Counted from the stretch's first letter, positions 49,406 to 57,805 are shown. The stretch is DNA of 64,000 nt from Microbacterium sp. 3J1 (GCF_001049495.1 NZ_CDWI01000005.1:1-64000); one strand, 5' to 3'. Program-made: numbers and translations. The notes: generated by a model from the sequence alone, not told the origin.

Positions 49406-49418
49406 GGCTGCTCCTCAG
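49402..49418. terminator. short hairpin between convergent genes
   Basis: CTGAGG at 49402-49407 pairs with CCTCAG at 49413-49418 around a 5-base loop, and the first arm includes the TGA of the carboxypeptidase gene. Only 6 bp, so it is a weak candidate. Confidence 0.3.
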
Positions 49419-49431
49419 GATCACGGACGCG

Positions 49432-50547
49432 TCAGCGACCGCCACGCTTCACCCGGCGCACGGACGCCCGGTCGACGAACTCCGAAGACAGGTGTGTGAC
49501 CGTCGGGCCGGGGGCCTCACCCGCGATGCGCGCCAGAAGCAGGTTCGCGGCGTTCTCGCCGAGCGCTCGCAGCGGCTGACGGACGGTGGTGATCGCCGGC
49601 TCGTGAACCTCCGCCCACGGCGAGTCGTCGAACGAGACGATCGACAGGTCCTGCGGGATGCGCAGCCCTCTCGCCCGAGCCTCGCCGAGTGAGGCGATGA
49701 CAGCATCCTGCTCGGTGGCGATGACGGCCGTGGCGCCATCCGTCCCCAGCACACCGGCGAGGAAGTCGCGCACCCCCTCGGCCGTCTGCTCGCCGGTCAT
49801 GACGAGAAGCGGGTCGACTGCCACACCGGCATCCGCGAAGGCGTCCGCGTAGCCCAGGTATCGCTCGCCGACACTGGTGATCTCCGTCGTCCGCGCGGCG
49901 AGCGCGAGGTCGGCCACCGACGCCTGCTCCGTGGGGACGGCAGGGCCCCATGCGAGCGCGATGCGCCGATGGCCGGCGGCGAGCAGGTAGTCGGTCGCCT
50001 CCCGCGCCGCATCCCGGTTGTCGAGCACCACGGCATCCGCGTCGAGTCCGTCGACGGTCCGGTCGATCTGCACGAGGGGGGTTCCGCGCTCGATCGCGCT
50101 TCGCAACGCGGAGGCGTCGGCCTGGCGCCCTCCGGCGGGCGCGACGATGATGCCGTCGACGCGCTTGGCGGTGAGCAGCCGCACCGCCTCGTCCTCGCGC
50201 TTCTGGTCCTCGTCGGTGCTGATCACGATCGTGCCGTAGCCGGCGGCGCGCGTCGTGTCAGAGACACCTCGGAGGACGCCGGCGAAATACGGATTCGCGA
50301 GGTCGGCGACGATCACCCCGATCGTCTTGGTGACGCCGGTCGACATGCTCCGCGCGAGCTCGTTCGTCTCGTATCCGAGCTCGGCCGCCGCCGCGAGGAC
50401 CCGGTCGCGGGTATACGCGCTCACCGAGCCGTAGCCGCCCAGGACGCGAGCTGCCGATGATCTGCCGACGCCGGCCCGCTCCGAGACCTCTGACAGGGTC
50501 GGCTTGCTGGGTTCTTGCGACGGCACGGTCTTCACTCTACGGCTCAC
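49432..50547 (-). CDS. LacI family transcriptional regulator
   Basis: 371 residues from a GTG at 50547 (GTG at 50532 is an alternative). HTH and hinge: KPTLSEVSERAGVGRSSAARVLGGYGSVSAYTRDRVLAAAAELGYETNELARSMSTG, residues about 15-70. The effector domain follows: IGVIVADLANPYFAGVLRGVSDTTRAAGYGTIVISTDEDQKREDEAVRLLTAKRVDGIIVAP and ending SSEFVDRASVRRV. It lies last in the leftward FrlB-FrlD-like operon, 13 bases after the amidohydrolase stop, so it is co-transcribed and probably represses the operon at the tandem palindromes 55438-55476. Confidence 0.9.
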   Translation of the reverse strand: MSRRVKTVPSQEPSKPTLSEVSERAGVGRSSAARVLGGYGSVSAYTRDRVLAAAAELGYETNELARSMSTGVTKTIGVIVADLANPYFAGVLRGVSDTTRAAGYGTIVISTDEDQKREDEAVRLLTAKRVDGIIVAPAGGRQADASALRSAIERGTPLVQIDRTVDGLDADAVVLDNRDAAREATDYLLAAGHRRIALAWGPAVPTEQASVADLALAARTTEITSVGERYLGYADAFADAGVAVDPLLVMTGEQTAEGVRDFLAGVLGTDGATAVIATEQDAVIASLGEARARGLRIPQDLSIVSFDDSPWAEVHEPAITTVRQPLRALGENAANLLLARIAGEAPGPTVTHLSSEFVDRASVRRVKRGGR

Positions 50548-50559
50548 GCCGCGCGAGGA

Positions 50560-52065
50560 TCATCGGGCATGCACGACCTCGCCTGCCGCGAGGACGAGGC
50601 TCGGGGTCGCTCCGACGAGCTCCTCGGTCGCCACCGCGAGGAGGTCCCGATCGAAGATCACGACATCGGCCGCGTACCCCCGCTCGAGGGCGCCACGGTT
50701 CCGGTCGCCGGTGAAGCCGCCGCGCTCATCGGTCCAGATCGAGACGACCCGGTCCCGCGCCACGCCCTCTCCGCTCGGCCGTCTCTCTTCTGCGGGACCG
50801 TCACCGAGAATGCGCTCCGCCGACGACAGGAGCGCCTCGGGGAGGCTGGGCTCGAACAACGGGAAGTCCGAGCCGGAGGCCACGTCGACTCCCTCTCTGA
50901 CGAGGACCGAGAGGTTCGCGAGGCGAGCACGCTGCGAGCCGTGGAGCCAGGCTCCGAGCGTCGAGGCATCGTATCCGGGGTAGCGGAGGATCTGCGTGTA
51001 GTACTCCACACCCAGACCGAGCGCGGCGATCGTCGTCGCATCCTCCGGGTCGACGAGCGAGGCGTCGGAGATGCTGCATCCCTGCGGGAGCGGATCGCGC
51101 CGCCCCGCGAAGATCTGCAGGCACGCGCGTACGGCCGCGTCGCCGTCGGCATTCAGGGCGAGCCGGAAGCCCGCGTCGAGGATTCGCGTCGCTTCGGCCG
51201 CGACGGCATCGGCGTCGAAGGTGAGCGTGTCGGGCAGGTCGCCGGCGGGCGACCGCAGGTCCGCCGTCCCCTCGTCGAAGGAGCCGTCCGTCATCAGCTT
51301 GAAGCCGTGGAAGCGCGCTCCCCCATGCCCCGCTGCCGCCTGGCCCTCCACCCACCCGCGAGCGGCCTCCAGGTCTGCGCGAGCGGAGACCGGCTGGGAC
51401 GCGAACGCGTACCGGAGTCCGAGAGCCTTCTCCCGGAGCATCTCGTCGATCTGCGGCAGCATTCCCAGGTGGGTGTCGAAGGCGATGTCCTTGACCGAGG
51501 TCACTCCCCCTCGGTGCATACGCTGAGCCGCCGATGCGAATGCCGACCGCACGGCATCCGGCTCTCGTGCGAGTTGGGCGTACAGACCTGCGAGGTCCTC
51601 GTTCGAGGAGGGATCCGGGTTCCCCAGCCTTGCGGATGCGACCGAGGAGAGGAGCAGCCCCTGGGGATCGATGCCCCGTACCACCACGTCTCCGCGCGCC
51701 TCGCCGGACCCGAATGCGCGCGCCAGGCGCCGCATCCGTTCGTCGTCCGCACCCCGGATGAACACCGGCTCGCCAGGCTGGGCCAGCAGAGCACGGACAT
51801 CGTCGTCGCTCAGCGCGGCAGCATCGAGACCGGCGTTCTCCAGCAGCTGGGACGTGAAGAACGTGTGATGATCGTGAAAGCCCGCGATGACCGAACCTCC
51901 GCCCGCATCATGCACCTCGGTGCGCGGCCCCACGTACTCCCTCGGGGCGCGGCGATCGCGTCCTGTCGCGACGATCCGGCCGTCGGCGATGATCACATGC
52001 CCCGGACCGACGTCGCCTTCGCGCGTTCTGATCCGCGAGCCGACGACGATCCGGTCGGCGATCAC
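50560..52065 (-). CDS. amidohydrolase, YtcJ/ExoE-like (amidohydrolase 3)
   Basis: 501 residues from a GTG at 52065 that overlaps the transporter stop. Metal-dependent hydrolase features: SVIAGFHDHHTFFTSQL (metal-binding H-x-H), FHGFKLMTDGSFDEGTADLRSP (conserved Lys position), ALNADGDAAV, and SGSDFPLFEPS (final Asp). A small N-terminal and C-terminal beta-sandwich part (DRIVVGSRIRTREGD; RGYAADVVIFDRDLL) completes the family architecture. The YtcJ group hydrolyses amide-like bonds in small molecules, but its substrates are mostly unknown. In this operon it may release the sugar- or amino-acid part of an N-acyl fructosamine. Confidence 0.82.
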   Translation of the reverse strand: MIADRIVVGSRIRTREGDVGPGHVIIADGRIVATGRDRRAPREYVGPRTEVHDAGGGSVIAGFHDHHTFFTSQLLENAGLDAAALSDDDVRALLAQPGEPVFIRGADDERMRRLARAFGSGEARGDVVVRGIDPQGLLLSSVASARLGNPDPSSNEDLAGLYAQLAREPDAVRSAFASAAQRMHRGGVTSVKDIAFDTHLGMLPQIDEMLREKALGLRYAFASQPVSARADLEAARGWVEGQAAAGHGGARFHGFKLMTDGSFDEGTADLRSPAGDLPDTLTFDADAVAAEATRILDAGFRLALNADGDAAVRACLQIFAGRRDPLPQGCSISDASLVDPEDATTIAALGLGVEYYTQILRYPGYDASTLGAWLHGSQRARLANLSVLVREGVDVASGSDFPLFEPSLPEALLSSAERILGDGPAEERRPSGEGVARDRVVSIWTDERGGFTGDRNRGALERGYAADVVIFDRDLLAVATEELVGATPSLVLAAGEVVHAR

Positions 52066-53549
52066 GCGGCGACGCCGAGGAGCCCGATGACGGCGAAGCC
52101 GATCGCGGCGATCACCGCGGCGACGAGCTGGTACGGCAGATTCGTGATCCAGTGTCGATAGAGCGGCACGCGCGTGGCGCTCGCCGTGAGCAGGCCGACA
52201 TCCGACGAGATCGCCGCAGCGACGCCGAAGGTTCCGGCGGAGAGCAGCGCTGCGACCGTGGCCGGAACGCTCGCGCCCGTCTGTCCGGCCAGCTGCACGA
52301 GCACCGGCACCAGCAGGATGTACAGCGACCAGTTGAGGGTCACCAGCATCTCGGTGAGCCCGAAGACGACGAAGATGATGAGCGGGAGCCACTGCGGCGC
52401 GAGGACGCCCGACACGTTGTCGATGACGAAGTCGGTGAACCCCAGCGTCGAGATGCCGTGCACGAGGACGAACGCCAGCGCCATGAGGATGACGAGCGAG
52501 AAGATGTCCTTCATCCCGTCGATCGCGGCGTCCACGTATCTCGCGAACGTCGTGACCCGCTGGATCACCAGCAGCACTCCGGTGATCACGATGGCGAGGA
52601 TGAACCCCAACTGGATCTGGCCGAAGATCAGGGTGGACACGATCACCACAGCGATCGGGACGAGGAAGTTGAGGAAGTTCGGGAGCCTACGAGCGTCCTC
52701 GGCTGCCGTCTCCTCGTCGGCGTCCTCGGCGACGAGGGCGAACTCGCGGCGCATCGGGCCGATGATCGGCAGGACCCGGACCGAGAGCAGCACGCCGATG
52801 AGCACCGCAGCCATCGAGTAGAAGAGGAACGGCAGGACGTCGAGGTACGCGCTGAGCTGGTCGGCACCGTAGCCCGCCGCGACGAGGAGACCCGCGATGA
52901 GCGCGGACGTCGAGCCGATGGGATTGAGAGTCGTGCCCGGCTCGCCTGTCGATCGGACGATCGCCGCACTGAACGTGCGGGGAAGCCCGTACCGGCGGTT
53001 CAGCGGAGTGAGGCTCACGCCCACCCCGGATGCCGACAGGTAGCTGTCGTTCGACAGGAGGAGGCTCGACACCGAGGTGACGAGTCCCGCCGCGCGTGGC
53101 CCGCGGGCGAGCCTCGAGGCGGCGCGCGCGAAAGAGGACGCCAGCCCCATCTGCTCGAAGACCCCGAGCAGGCCGCCGATCGCGACGAGCAGCACCAGCA
53201 GCGCAGCGTTGTCCGGATTCGTGATCTGGCCGTAGAGCGCGTCCATCCAGGCGATCGGGGTGTCCAGTCGATGGATCATCATCACCGCGAGGAGTCCGCT
53301 CCAGAAGAATCCCTCGACCACACGGTGCGTAATCAGGATGAAGCCGAACAGGGTGACCGCGGGCAGCAGGCTCCACCATCCGTAGAACGCCTCCTCGCCG
53401 GACGGAGCGAGGAGCGAGAGAAGCGCCACCGCGGCGAGCACGCCGTATCCGGTGATACTCCTCGCCCGAGGACTGAAACGCCCCGTGGGCTGCGCGACGT
53501 CGGCCGGGTCGATCGCCCGGTCTGCGTGTGTGTCTATCGTCTGCGTCAT
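52062..53549 (-). CDS. NhaC/GntP-like membrane transporter
   Basis: 495 residues from the ATG at 53549 (ATGA overlap with the kinase stop). About twelve hydrophobic spans. SLLPAVTLFGFILITHRVVEGFFWSGLLAVMMIH and LVLLVAIGGLLGVFEQMGLASSF are the first half; SSLLLSNDSYLSASGVGVSLTPLNRRYGLPRTFSAAIVRSTGEPGTTLNPIGSTSA has the polar signature with NDSY and GEPGTTLNPIG, like the NhaC family and its relatives. ISSDVGLLTASATRVPLYRHWITNLPY is near the end. The family exchanges Na+/H+ or takes up organic acids; the operon implies uptake of a fructosamine or amino acid conjugate. Confidence 0.82.
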   Translation of the reverse strand: MTQTIDTHADRAIDPADVAQPTGRFSPRARSITGYGVLAAVALLSLLAPSGEEAFYGWWSLLPAVTLFGFILITHRVVEGFFWSGLLAVMMIHRLDTPIAWMDALYGQITNPDNAALLVLLVAIGGLLGVFEQMGLASSFARAASRLARGPRAAGLVTSVSSLLLSNDSYLSASGVGVSLTPLNRRYGLPRTFSAAIVRSTGEPGTTLNPIGSTSALIAGLLVAAGYGADQLSAYLDVLPFLFYSMAAVLIGVLLSVRVLPIIGPMRREFALVAEDADEETAAEDARRLPNFLNFLVPIAVVIVSTLIFGQIQLGFILAIVITGVLLVIQRVTTFARYVDAAIDGMKDIFSLVILMALAFVLVHGISTLGFTDFVIDNVSGVLAPQWLPLIIFVVFGLTEMLVTLNWSLYILLVPVLVQLAGQTGASVPATVAALLSAGTFGVAAAISSDVGLLTASATRVPLYRHWITNLPYQLVAAVIAAIGFAVIGLLGVAA

Positions 53550-54418
53550 TGCACGAACTCCTTCGAATACCCGAATGCTCCCTCGATGGAGCACTGATCT
53601 GCGGCGAAACGCGCCGCACGCGTGAGTGCGGTTCCGGTGGCGACCCCGTCTGGTCGCCCGTCCCTGGTCCATCCGGCCTCGAGGAGCGAGACCGTGAATG
53701 CGGTGATGAACGCGTCACCGGCACCCATCGTGTCCACCGGATCGACTCGCACCGAGGCGACGCGATGGAAGGCGGACCCGTCGAAGAGCGCCGACCCCTC
53801 TTCGCCCCGGGTGACGAGGCAGAGATCGGCGCCGCGATCGTGGACCGCCCGTGCGAACTCTTCGGCCTCCGTCCAGTCGAGGTCGGCGACGGAGAAGATG
53901 GCGAGGTCGATCCAGGGCACCACGGCATCGAGATAGGCGGGGTCGCGCTGCTCCGCCTCATCCGAGAAGTCGAAAGAGATCAGGGGCGTGCGCGCCCGAA
54001 GAGCCGGCAGATGGGGCTCGAGACCCGCATAGGCGCTCACATGAACGAGGTCGAAGCCGGCCAGATACGCGAAGTCGGATTCGGTCGGCTGGAACGGGGC
54101 TTCGAGCACGACACCCCCGGCCCAGTCGCCGAAGACCCGGTCCCCGTCGACGACGCGGACGTCGCACCATCCTGTCGCGCCGGGCGAGACCACGCAGTGC
54201 GAGGTGTCCACGCCGAGGAGATGGAGCGTCGAGCGGATGTGCCGCGCTTCGTCGTCGGTGCCGAGCACGCCGACGTACGCCGAGTCGACGCCGAGCTGCG
54301 CCGCATACACCGCGAAGTTCACGCAGTTGCCGCCAGGATAGAGCACGCCACGGTCGACGAAGCGGTCGACGACGTTGTCTCCGAAGCCCGCCACCCGCGG
54401 CGTGCTCCGTGCACGCAT
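53546..54418 (-). CDS. PfkB family carbohydrate kinase, FrlD-like
   Basis: 290 residues from the ATG at 54418, in a TGATG overlap with the SIS-domain gene. Ribokinase fold: YPGGNCVNFAVYAAQLGVDSAYVGVLGTDDEARHIRSTL has the substrate-site GGN motif; CLVTRGEEGSALFDG and the catalytic DTMGAGDAFITAFTVSLLEAG (GAGD base) follow. The GGNCVNFAVY pattern is close to fructoselysine 6-kinase FrlD. It would phosphorylate the C6 hydroxyl of a fructosamine, whose product the adjacent FrlB-like enzyme could cleave. ATP-dependent, cytoplasmic. Confidence 0.85.
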   Translation of the reverse strand: MRARSTPRVAGFGDNVVDRFVDRGVLYPGGNCVNFAVYAAQLGVDSAYVGVLGTDDEARHIRSTLHLLGVDTSHCVVSPGATGWCDVRVVDGDRVFGDWAGGVVLEAPFQPTESDFAYLAGFDLVHVSAYAGLEPHLPALRARTPLISFDFSDEAEQRDPAYLDAVVPWIDLAIFSVADLDWTEAEEFARAVHDRGADLCLVTRGEEGSALFDGSAFHRVASVRVDPVDTMGAGDAFITAFTVSLLEAGWTRDGRPDGVATGTALTRAARFAADQCSIEGAFGYSKEFVQ

Positions 54419-55428
54419 CAGTACTCGACCGTCCGGTAGTAGCGACGAGTCGTGAGCAGGTGCCCCCGAGCCGCCTCGAGGTGCTTGCTGAAGCGGATGG
54501 TTATGGCGTCGACCACGATCGGCCCCACGAGGCCGCGGAACTCTGGGCTGATGCCGTCGAGAGGGTAGTCGGCGGTGTCGATGACCGTGGTGTCGTCGTT
54601 GTACGACTCGGTGAACCGCAGGACGCGCTCCATGAGCGGCCGCGAGTCGTCTTCGCCGACGAAGGCGAGGATGCTGGTGTCGCGTTCGATCAGCTCGAGC
54701 GATCCGTGGAAGAACTCCGCCCCGTGCACACGGGTGGTGCGCAGCCACTGCATCTCCTCGAGGATGCACATCGAGTAGTTGTAGGTGAAGCCCCACAGGT
54801 TCCCCGCGCCGACCAGGAAGTGGTAGTCGGTGTCGACATGGCGCTCAGCGAACCGCGCGGCCAGCGGGTCAGCCTGCTCCTGCACCGCCACCAGGATGTC
54901 TGTGAGGTCGGCCAGTTCTGCAGCCAGTCGGGGGTACGCGTCGAACTCCCCCCGGCGGTGCAGCAGGGCCGTGGTGAGGAGCAGGAGCTGGATGTCGATC
55001 GACTCGCCCGCCGTCTCGTCGTCCGCCCAGTTGACGAGCACGTGGTCCGCGGCCGCGATCGGGCTGTCGGCGTCGCCGGTGAGCGCGATCGTGGTCACGC
55101 CCTTCGCGCGGCAGTACTCCAGCGCAGCGACGCTCTCCTTCGTCGTGCCCGACAGGGACGAGAAGACGGCGAGCGAGCGTTCGGTCAGGCGGGGGTCACC
55201 GGCGGTGGTCAGCTCAGCCGCGATGGCGGACCGAACCGGGAGTGTCGACGACTTCGTGATGAGGTGCTCGTACGGCCACATCGCCGCGTACGAGCCACCG
55301 GACCCGATGAGGAACAGGTTGTCGTATCCGCTCTCCGTCACGGCATCCGCGATGCTCTCGATCTGCGTGCGCAGAGCTCCCGCTCCACCGACGACCTTCA
55401 GATACGTGTCCCGATCGAAACCCAGCAT
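54418..55428 (-). CDS. SIS-domain deglycase, FrlB-like
   Basis: 336 residues from the ATG at 55428, with GGGAGAG five bases upstream. Two SIS domains: NLFLIGSGGSYAAMWPYEHLITKSS, VFSSLSGTTKESVAALEYCRAKGVTTIALTGDADSPIAAADHVL and the second from about 180. CILEEMQWLRTTRVHGAEFFHGSLELIERDTSILAFVGEDDSR and the terminal RRYYRTVEY match Escherichia coli FrlB (fructoselysine-6-phosphate deglycase) in position and order, including the final RYY..VEY. It would split a fructosamine 6-phosphate to glucose 6-phosphate and a free amine. First gene of the operon. Confidence 0.87.
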   Translation of the reverse strand: MLGFDRDTYLKVVGGAGALRTQIESIADAVTESGYDNLFLIGSGGSYAAMWPYEHLITKSSTLPVRSAIAAELTTAGDPRLTERSLAVFSSLSGTTKESVAALEYCRAKGVTTIALTGDADSPIAAADHVLVNWADDETAGESIDIQLLLLTTALLHRRGEFDAYPRLAAELADLTDILVAVQEQADPLAARFAERHVDTDYHFLVGAGNLWGFTYNYSMCILEEMQWLRTTRVHGAEFFHGSLELIERDTSILAFVGEDDSRPLMERVLRFTESYNDDTTVIDTADYPLDGISPEFRGLVGPIVVDAITIRFSKHLEAARGHLLTTRRYYRTVEY

Positions 55429-55437
55429 GACTCTCCC

Positions 55438-55459
55438 AAATTGGTACCGGTACCATTTT
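55438..55459. promoter_or_regulatory. palindromic operator 1 (LacI type)
   Basis: A 22-bp near-palindrome centred on ACC-GGT at 55448/55449, core GGTACCGGTACC. It lies 10 bases before the FrlB ATG, beside the ribosome binding site. Core CCGG-type symmetry suits LacI-family recognition. Confidence 0.65.
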
Positions 55460-55476
55460 GGCACCGGTACCAAAAT
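55455..55476. promoter_or_regulatory. palindromic operator 2 (LacI type)
   Basis: A 22-bp near-palindrome, ATTTTGG-CACCGGTA-CCAAAAT, centred at 55465/55466 with a single mismatched pair. Its centre is 17 bp from operator 1. A half-site GGCACG at 55477 continues the 17-bp phase. A -35-like TTGCGC (55500-55495) and CATTTT at 17-bp spacing (55477-55472) on the minus strand would put the -10 region on this site. Confidence 0.65.
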
Positions 55477-55563
55477 GGCACGTCGTCGTAGATTGCGCAA
55501 GCCGGAGGAGGTGCGCTCGGCGAGGAGAGGCGCTACCGGCGTCGGGTCCCGAACATGAGGAAG

Positions 55564-55597
55564 GCCCCGGCTCCCGGAGTCTCACGGGAGGAGGGGC
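55564..55597. terminator. hairpin after the TetR gene
   Basis: Arms 55564-55576 and 55585-55597 pair over 13 positions with two mismatches and an 8-base loop. It lies just past the stop of the leftward TetR gene (55610). Confidence 0.5.
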
Positions 55598-55609
55598 GTT
55601 TGCGGGGGC

Positions 55610-56170
55610 TCAGCGACGGGCACCCTCGAGGCCGGCGATCATGACATCCAGCAACAGGGGGCGGTCCAGCCCATCACCCAACCGGACGGCATACTCGACC
55701 CCGCACACCAGCCTCTGAATCTGCTCGAGTGTGATGTCCGATCGCACCCGCCCTTCAGCGACAGCGGCGGCGAGCCCGATCGTCGCCGATCGGCGGAACG
55801 AATCGCGGAGGTCACGCACTTCCGCCGACACGTCGTCGGAGATGAGCACCTCCTTCAGGCCATCGCGGGCGATCTGCAGTTCCGCGCCCCTCTTGACGAG
55901 TTCCACGAATGCCGCGCCCGGCGATTCGGACGCCGCCACCTCATGGGCGCGGTCCGCCAGCTCCGCCAGGGCGTCGAGATTGAGTGCTTCGAGGAGCGCG
56001 ATCACCGTCGGAAAGTGCCGGTAGACCGTACCCACTCCCAGCCCGGTCTCCCGGGCGATGTCGTTGAGACGAATGGAGTCAGCCGGCATGCCTCGAGCGG
56101 ATTCGAGGATTCGCTCTCGCGAACGCACGGCATCGGATCGCAGAGGGCTCACCTCTCCAGGATACCCCAA
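55610..56170 (-). CDS. TetR family regulator
   Basis: 186 residues if read from the TTG at 56170 (GGAG about 8 bases upstream); a GTG at 56152 would shorten it by six. HTH: RERILESARGMPADSIRLNDIARETGLGVGTVYRHFPTVIALLEAL, residues about 18-65. The core includes ELQIARDGLKEVLISDDVSAEVRDLRDSFRRSATIGLAAAVAEGRVRSDITLEQIQRLVCGVEYAVRLGDG. Two 21-bp palindromic repeats sit in the space to the divergent SDR gene, its likely target. The 62-base gap from 56170 to 56232 holds both. Confidence 0.88.
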   Translation of the reverse strand: MGYPGEVSPLRSDAVRSRERILESARGMPADSIRLNDIARETGLGVGTVYRHFPTVIALLEALNLDALAELADRAHEVAASESPGAAFVELVKRGAELQIARDGLKEVLISDDVSAEVRDLRDSFRRSATIGLAAAVAEGRVRSDITLEQIQRLVCGVEYAVRLGDGLDRPLLLDVMIAGLEGARR

Positions 56171-56189
56171 GCGGATACTCCATCCACTT
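56169..56189. promoter_or_regulatory. TetR operator copy 1
   Basis: Starts AAGCGGAT and ends ATCCACTT around a 5-base centre, one of two near-identical 21-bp sites whose starts are 31 bp apart. It overlaps the start codon of the TetR gene. Confidence 0.65.
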
Positions 56190-56199
56190 CTGTTAGGTT

Positions 56200-56220
56200 A
56201 AGCGGATTACCTATCCACTT
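56200..56220. promoter_or_regulatory. TetR operator copy 2
   Basis: AAGCGGAT-TACCT-ATCCACTT, 21 bp, with arms AAG.GGAT and ATCC.CTT perfectly inverted. It ends 11 bases before the SDR ATG at 56232. The 31-bp spacing to copy 1 is close to three helical turns, so two dimers would sit on one face. Confidence 0.7.
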
Positions 56221-56231
56221 TGGAGGAGTGC

Positions 56232-57149
56232 ATGAACTGGAATCCCCATCGACTGCCGGACTTGACCGGGCACGTCTATGCCATCACGGGTGCGTCCGGC
56301 GGTATCGGATACTTCGCCGCCGAGCAGCTTGCCGCCGCCGGTGCGGAGGTCGTTCTGGCATCGCGATCGGCAGAGAAGCTCGCGCAGGCGAGTGCCGTGA
56401 TTCGCGAACTCGCACCTGACGCCATCACCCACCACGTTCGGGTCGACCTCACGTCCCTGTCCTCGATCACCGACGCCGCTGCGCAGATCGCCGCTCGCCC
56501 TCGCCTGGACGGGATCTTCCTCAACGGAGGCCCGATGCAGTTCTCGCGCAAGGCCCGCACGGAGGACGGCTTGCCCCTCATCGTCGGCGCCCACGCCGTC
56601 GCGAACGTCGCGCTCGTGGCGGGCGTGCTCCCCTCCGTCATCGCCACAGGCCAGTCGACGCGCATCGTCCACGCGTCGACCGGATTCGTGCACCAGTTCC
56701 CTACGAGCGTGGCCGACCTCGACGCGACCCCCCGAACAGGTCTGGGCGCATACATCACAGCGAAGACGATCACCGAGGTCTTCGCATTCGAGCTCGACCG
56801 CCGCATCCGCCGGGCTGGACTCCCTCTCGCGTCGATCGTGACGCGCCCAGGGGTGGGCGTCGATGCGAAGACACCGCATCGAACGGGCATCCGCGACAAG
56901 ACCGTCCCCTACCGACGCAACCCCTTCACACCCTGGGCGCAAGGCAAGGATGCTGCCGCGTGGTCGGGCGTACGTGCGCTCGCTGACCCGCACGCGCAGA
57001 GCGGCGAATACTACGCACCGGTCGGCGGGGTGCGTGGAGCGCCGGTTCGCATCGAGCCAGACCCGAGGACAGCTGCTCCGCCTCAGGATTCGGCAGCCGA
57101 GCTGTGGCGACGCGTGACCGAGATGGCGGGCGCAGAGCTACCGCTCTGA
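56232..57149 (+). CDS. short-chain dehydrogenase/reductase
   Basis: 305 residues from the ATG at 56232 with GGAGGAG upstream. LTGHVYAITGASGGIGYFAAEQLAAAGAEVVLASRSAEKL has the TGxxxGIG motif; LNGGPMQ replaces NNAG, and GLGAYITAKTITEVFAFELDRRI has the active-site Tyr-x3-Lys. It is of the retinol-dehydrogenase-like kind and uses NADP or NAD; substrate unknown. The TetR regulator divergent from it, with operators covering its promoter, probably represses it until an inducer, perhaps its own substrate, binds. Confidence 0.87.
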   Translation: MNWNPHRLPDLTGHVYAITGASGGIGYFAAEQLAAAGAEVVLASRSAEKLAQASAVIRELAPDAITHHVRVDLTSLSSITDAAAQIAARPRLDGIFLNGGPMQFSRKARTEDGLPLIVGAHAVANVALVAGVLPSVIATGQSTRIVHASTGFVHQFPTSVADLDATPRTGLGAYITAKTITEVFAFELDRRIRRAGLPLASIVTRPGVGVDAKTPHRTGIRDKTVPYRRNPFTPWAQGKDAAAWSGVRALADPHAQSGEYYAPVGGVRGAPVRIEPDPRTAAPPQDSAAELWRRVTEMAGAELPL

Positions 57150-57220
57150 ATGCGGGCCCGCCTCCGTGCGGCAGTCCCGTCGCCAGAGGGAGCGAGCCCG
57201 GACCCTATTACGGTTGAGGG

Positions 57221-57805
57221 ATGTCCGCCCTCGAGCTCCCCGTCATCTCATGCAGCCTCGACCCGACGAGCAAGAGCAGGAACCTCGCTGTCGCGAGCAG
57301 CGAGTTGTTGCGTGGGCTGGGACACCGGTCGAGCGTTGTGGATCTCGCAGAGCACGGGTTGCCTGCCTTCGACAACGACCAGATCTTCGACAGCGAAGCC
57401 TTCTCGGCGCTCTACGACGTCATCAGCTCCGCTGACGGGATCATTCTGGCGTTCCCGGTCTACAACTGGGCGCCTGCGGCGACGGTGAAGTCACTGATCG
57501 AAGCGACTGGCGCGACGGGAGAAGACGGCCGAGTCGCCGCGTGGTTCGACAAGGTAGTCACCTTCGTGTGCGCAGCCGGTCTGCCCCACAGTTACATGGC
57601 GACCGGTGCTCTCGCTCAGTCGCTCATGCTCGACTTCAAATGCATCATCAACCCGTATGTCGCCTACATCTCGGAACGAGATTGGGAGCCGTCGCAACAG
57701 CTGACCGCCGATCGCAACGCCCGACTGGCCAAGACGATGACCGTGCATGCGGAGCTCTCAGAACTGCTCTCCGGGCGCGTCTACCGCTCAGACTGGGAGG
57801 TCTGA
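57221..57805 (+). CDS. NADPH-dependent FMN reductase-like protein
   Basis: 194 residues. LPVISCSLDPTSKSRNLAVASSELLRGLG has the FMN phosphate-binding loop SLDPTSKSRN; DGIILAFPVYNWAPAATVKSLIEATG is the second FMN motif (PVYN) of the flavodoxin-like reductases. It transfers hydride from NAD(P)H to FMN or quinones in the cytoplasm. No ribosome binding site is visible beyond GAGGG right at the ATG, so leaderless translation is possible. A separate transcript from the SDR gene 71 bases upstream. Confidence 0.83.
   Translation: MSALELPVISCSLDPTSKSRNLAVASSELLRGLGHRSSVVDLAEHGLPAFDNDQIFDSEAFSALYDVISSADGIILAFPVYNWAPAATVKSLIEATGATGEDGRVAAWFDKVVTFVCAAGLPHSYMATGALAQSLMLDFKCIINPYVAYISERDWEPSQQLTADRNARLAKTMTVHAELSELLSGRVYRSDWEV

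Noticed and set aside
52152..53597. Long + strand open frame opposite the transporter gene
   Set aside because: Extremely rich in Arg, Glu and His, with no hydrophobic or domain pattern; a shadow of the membrane protein.
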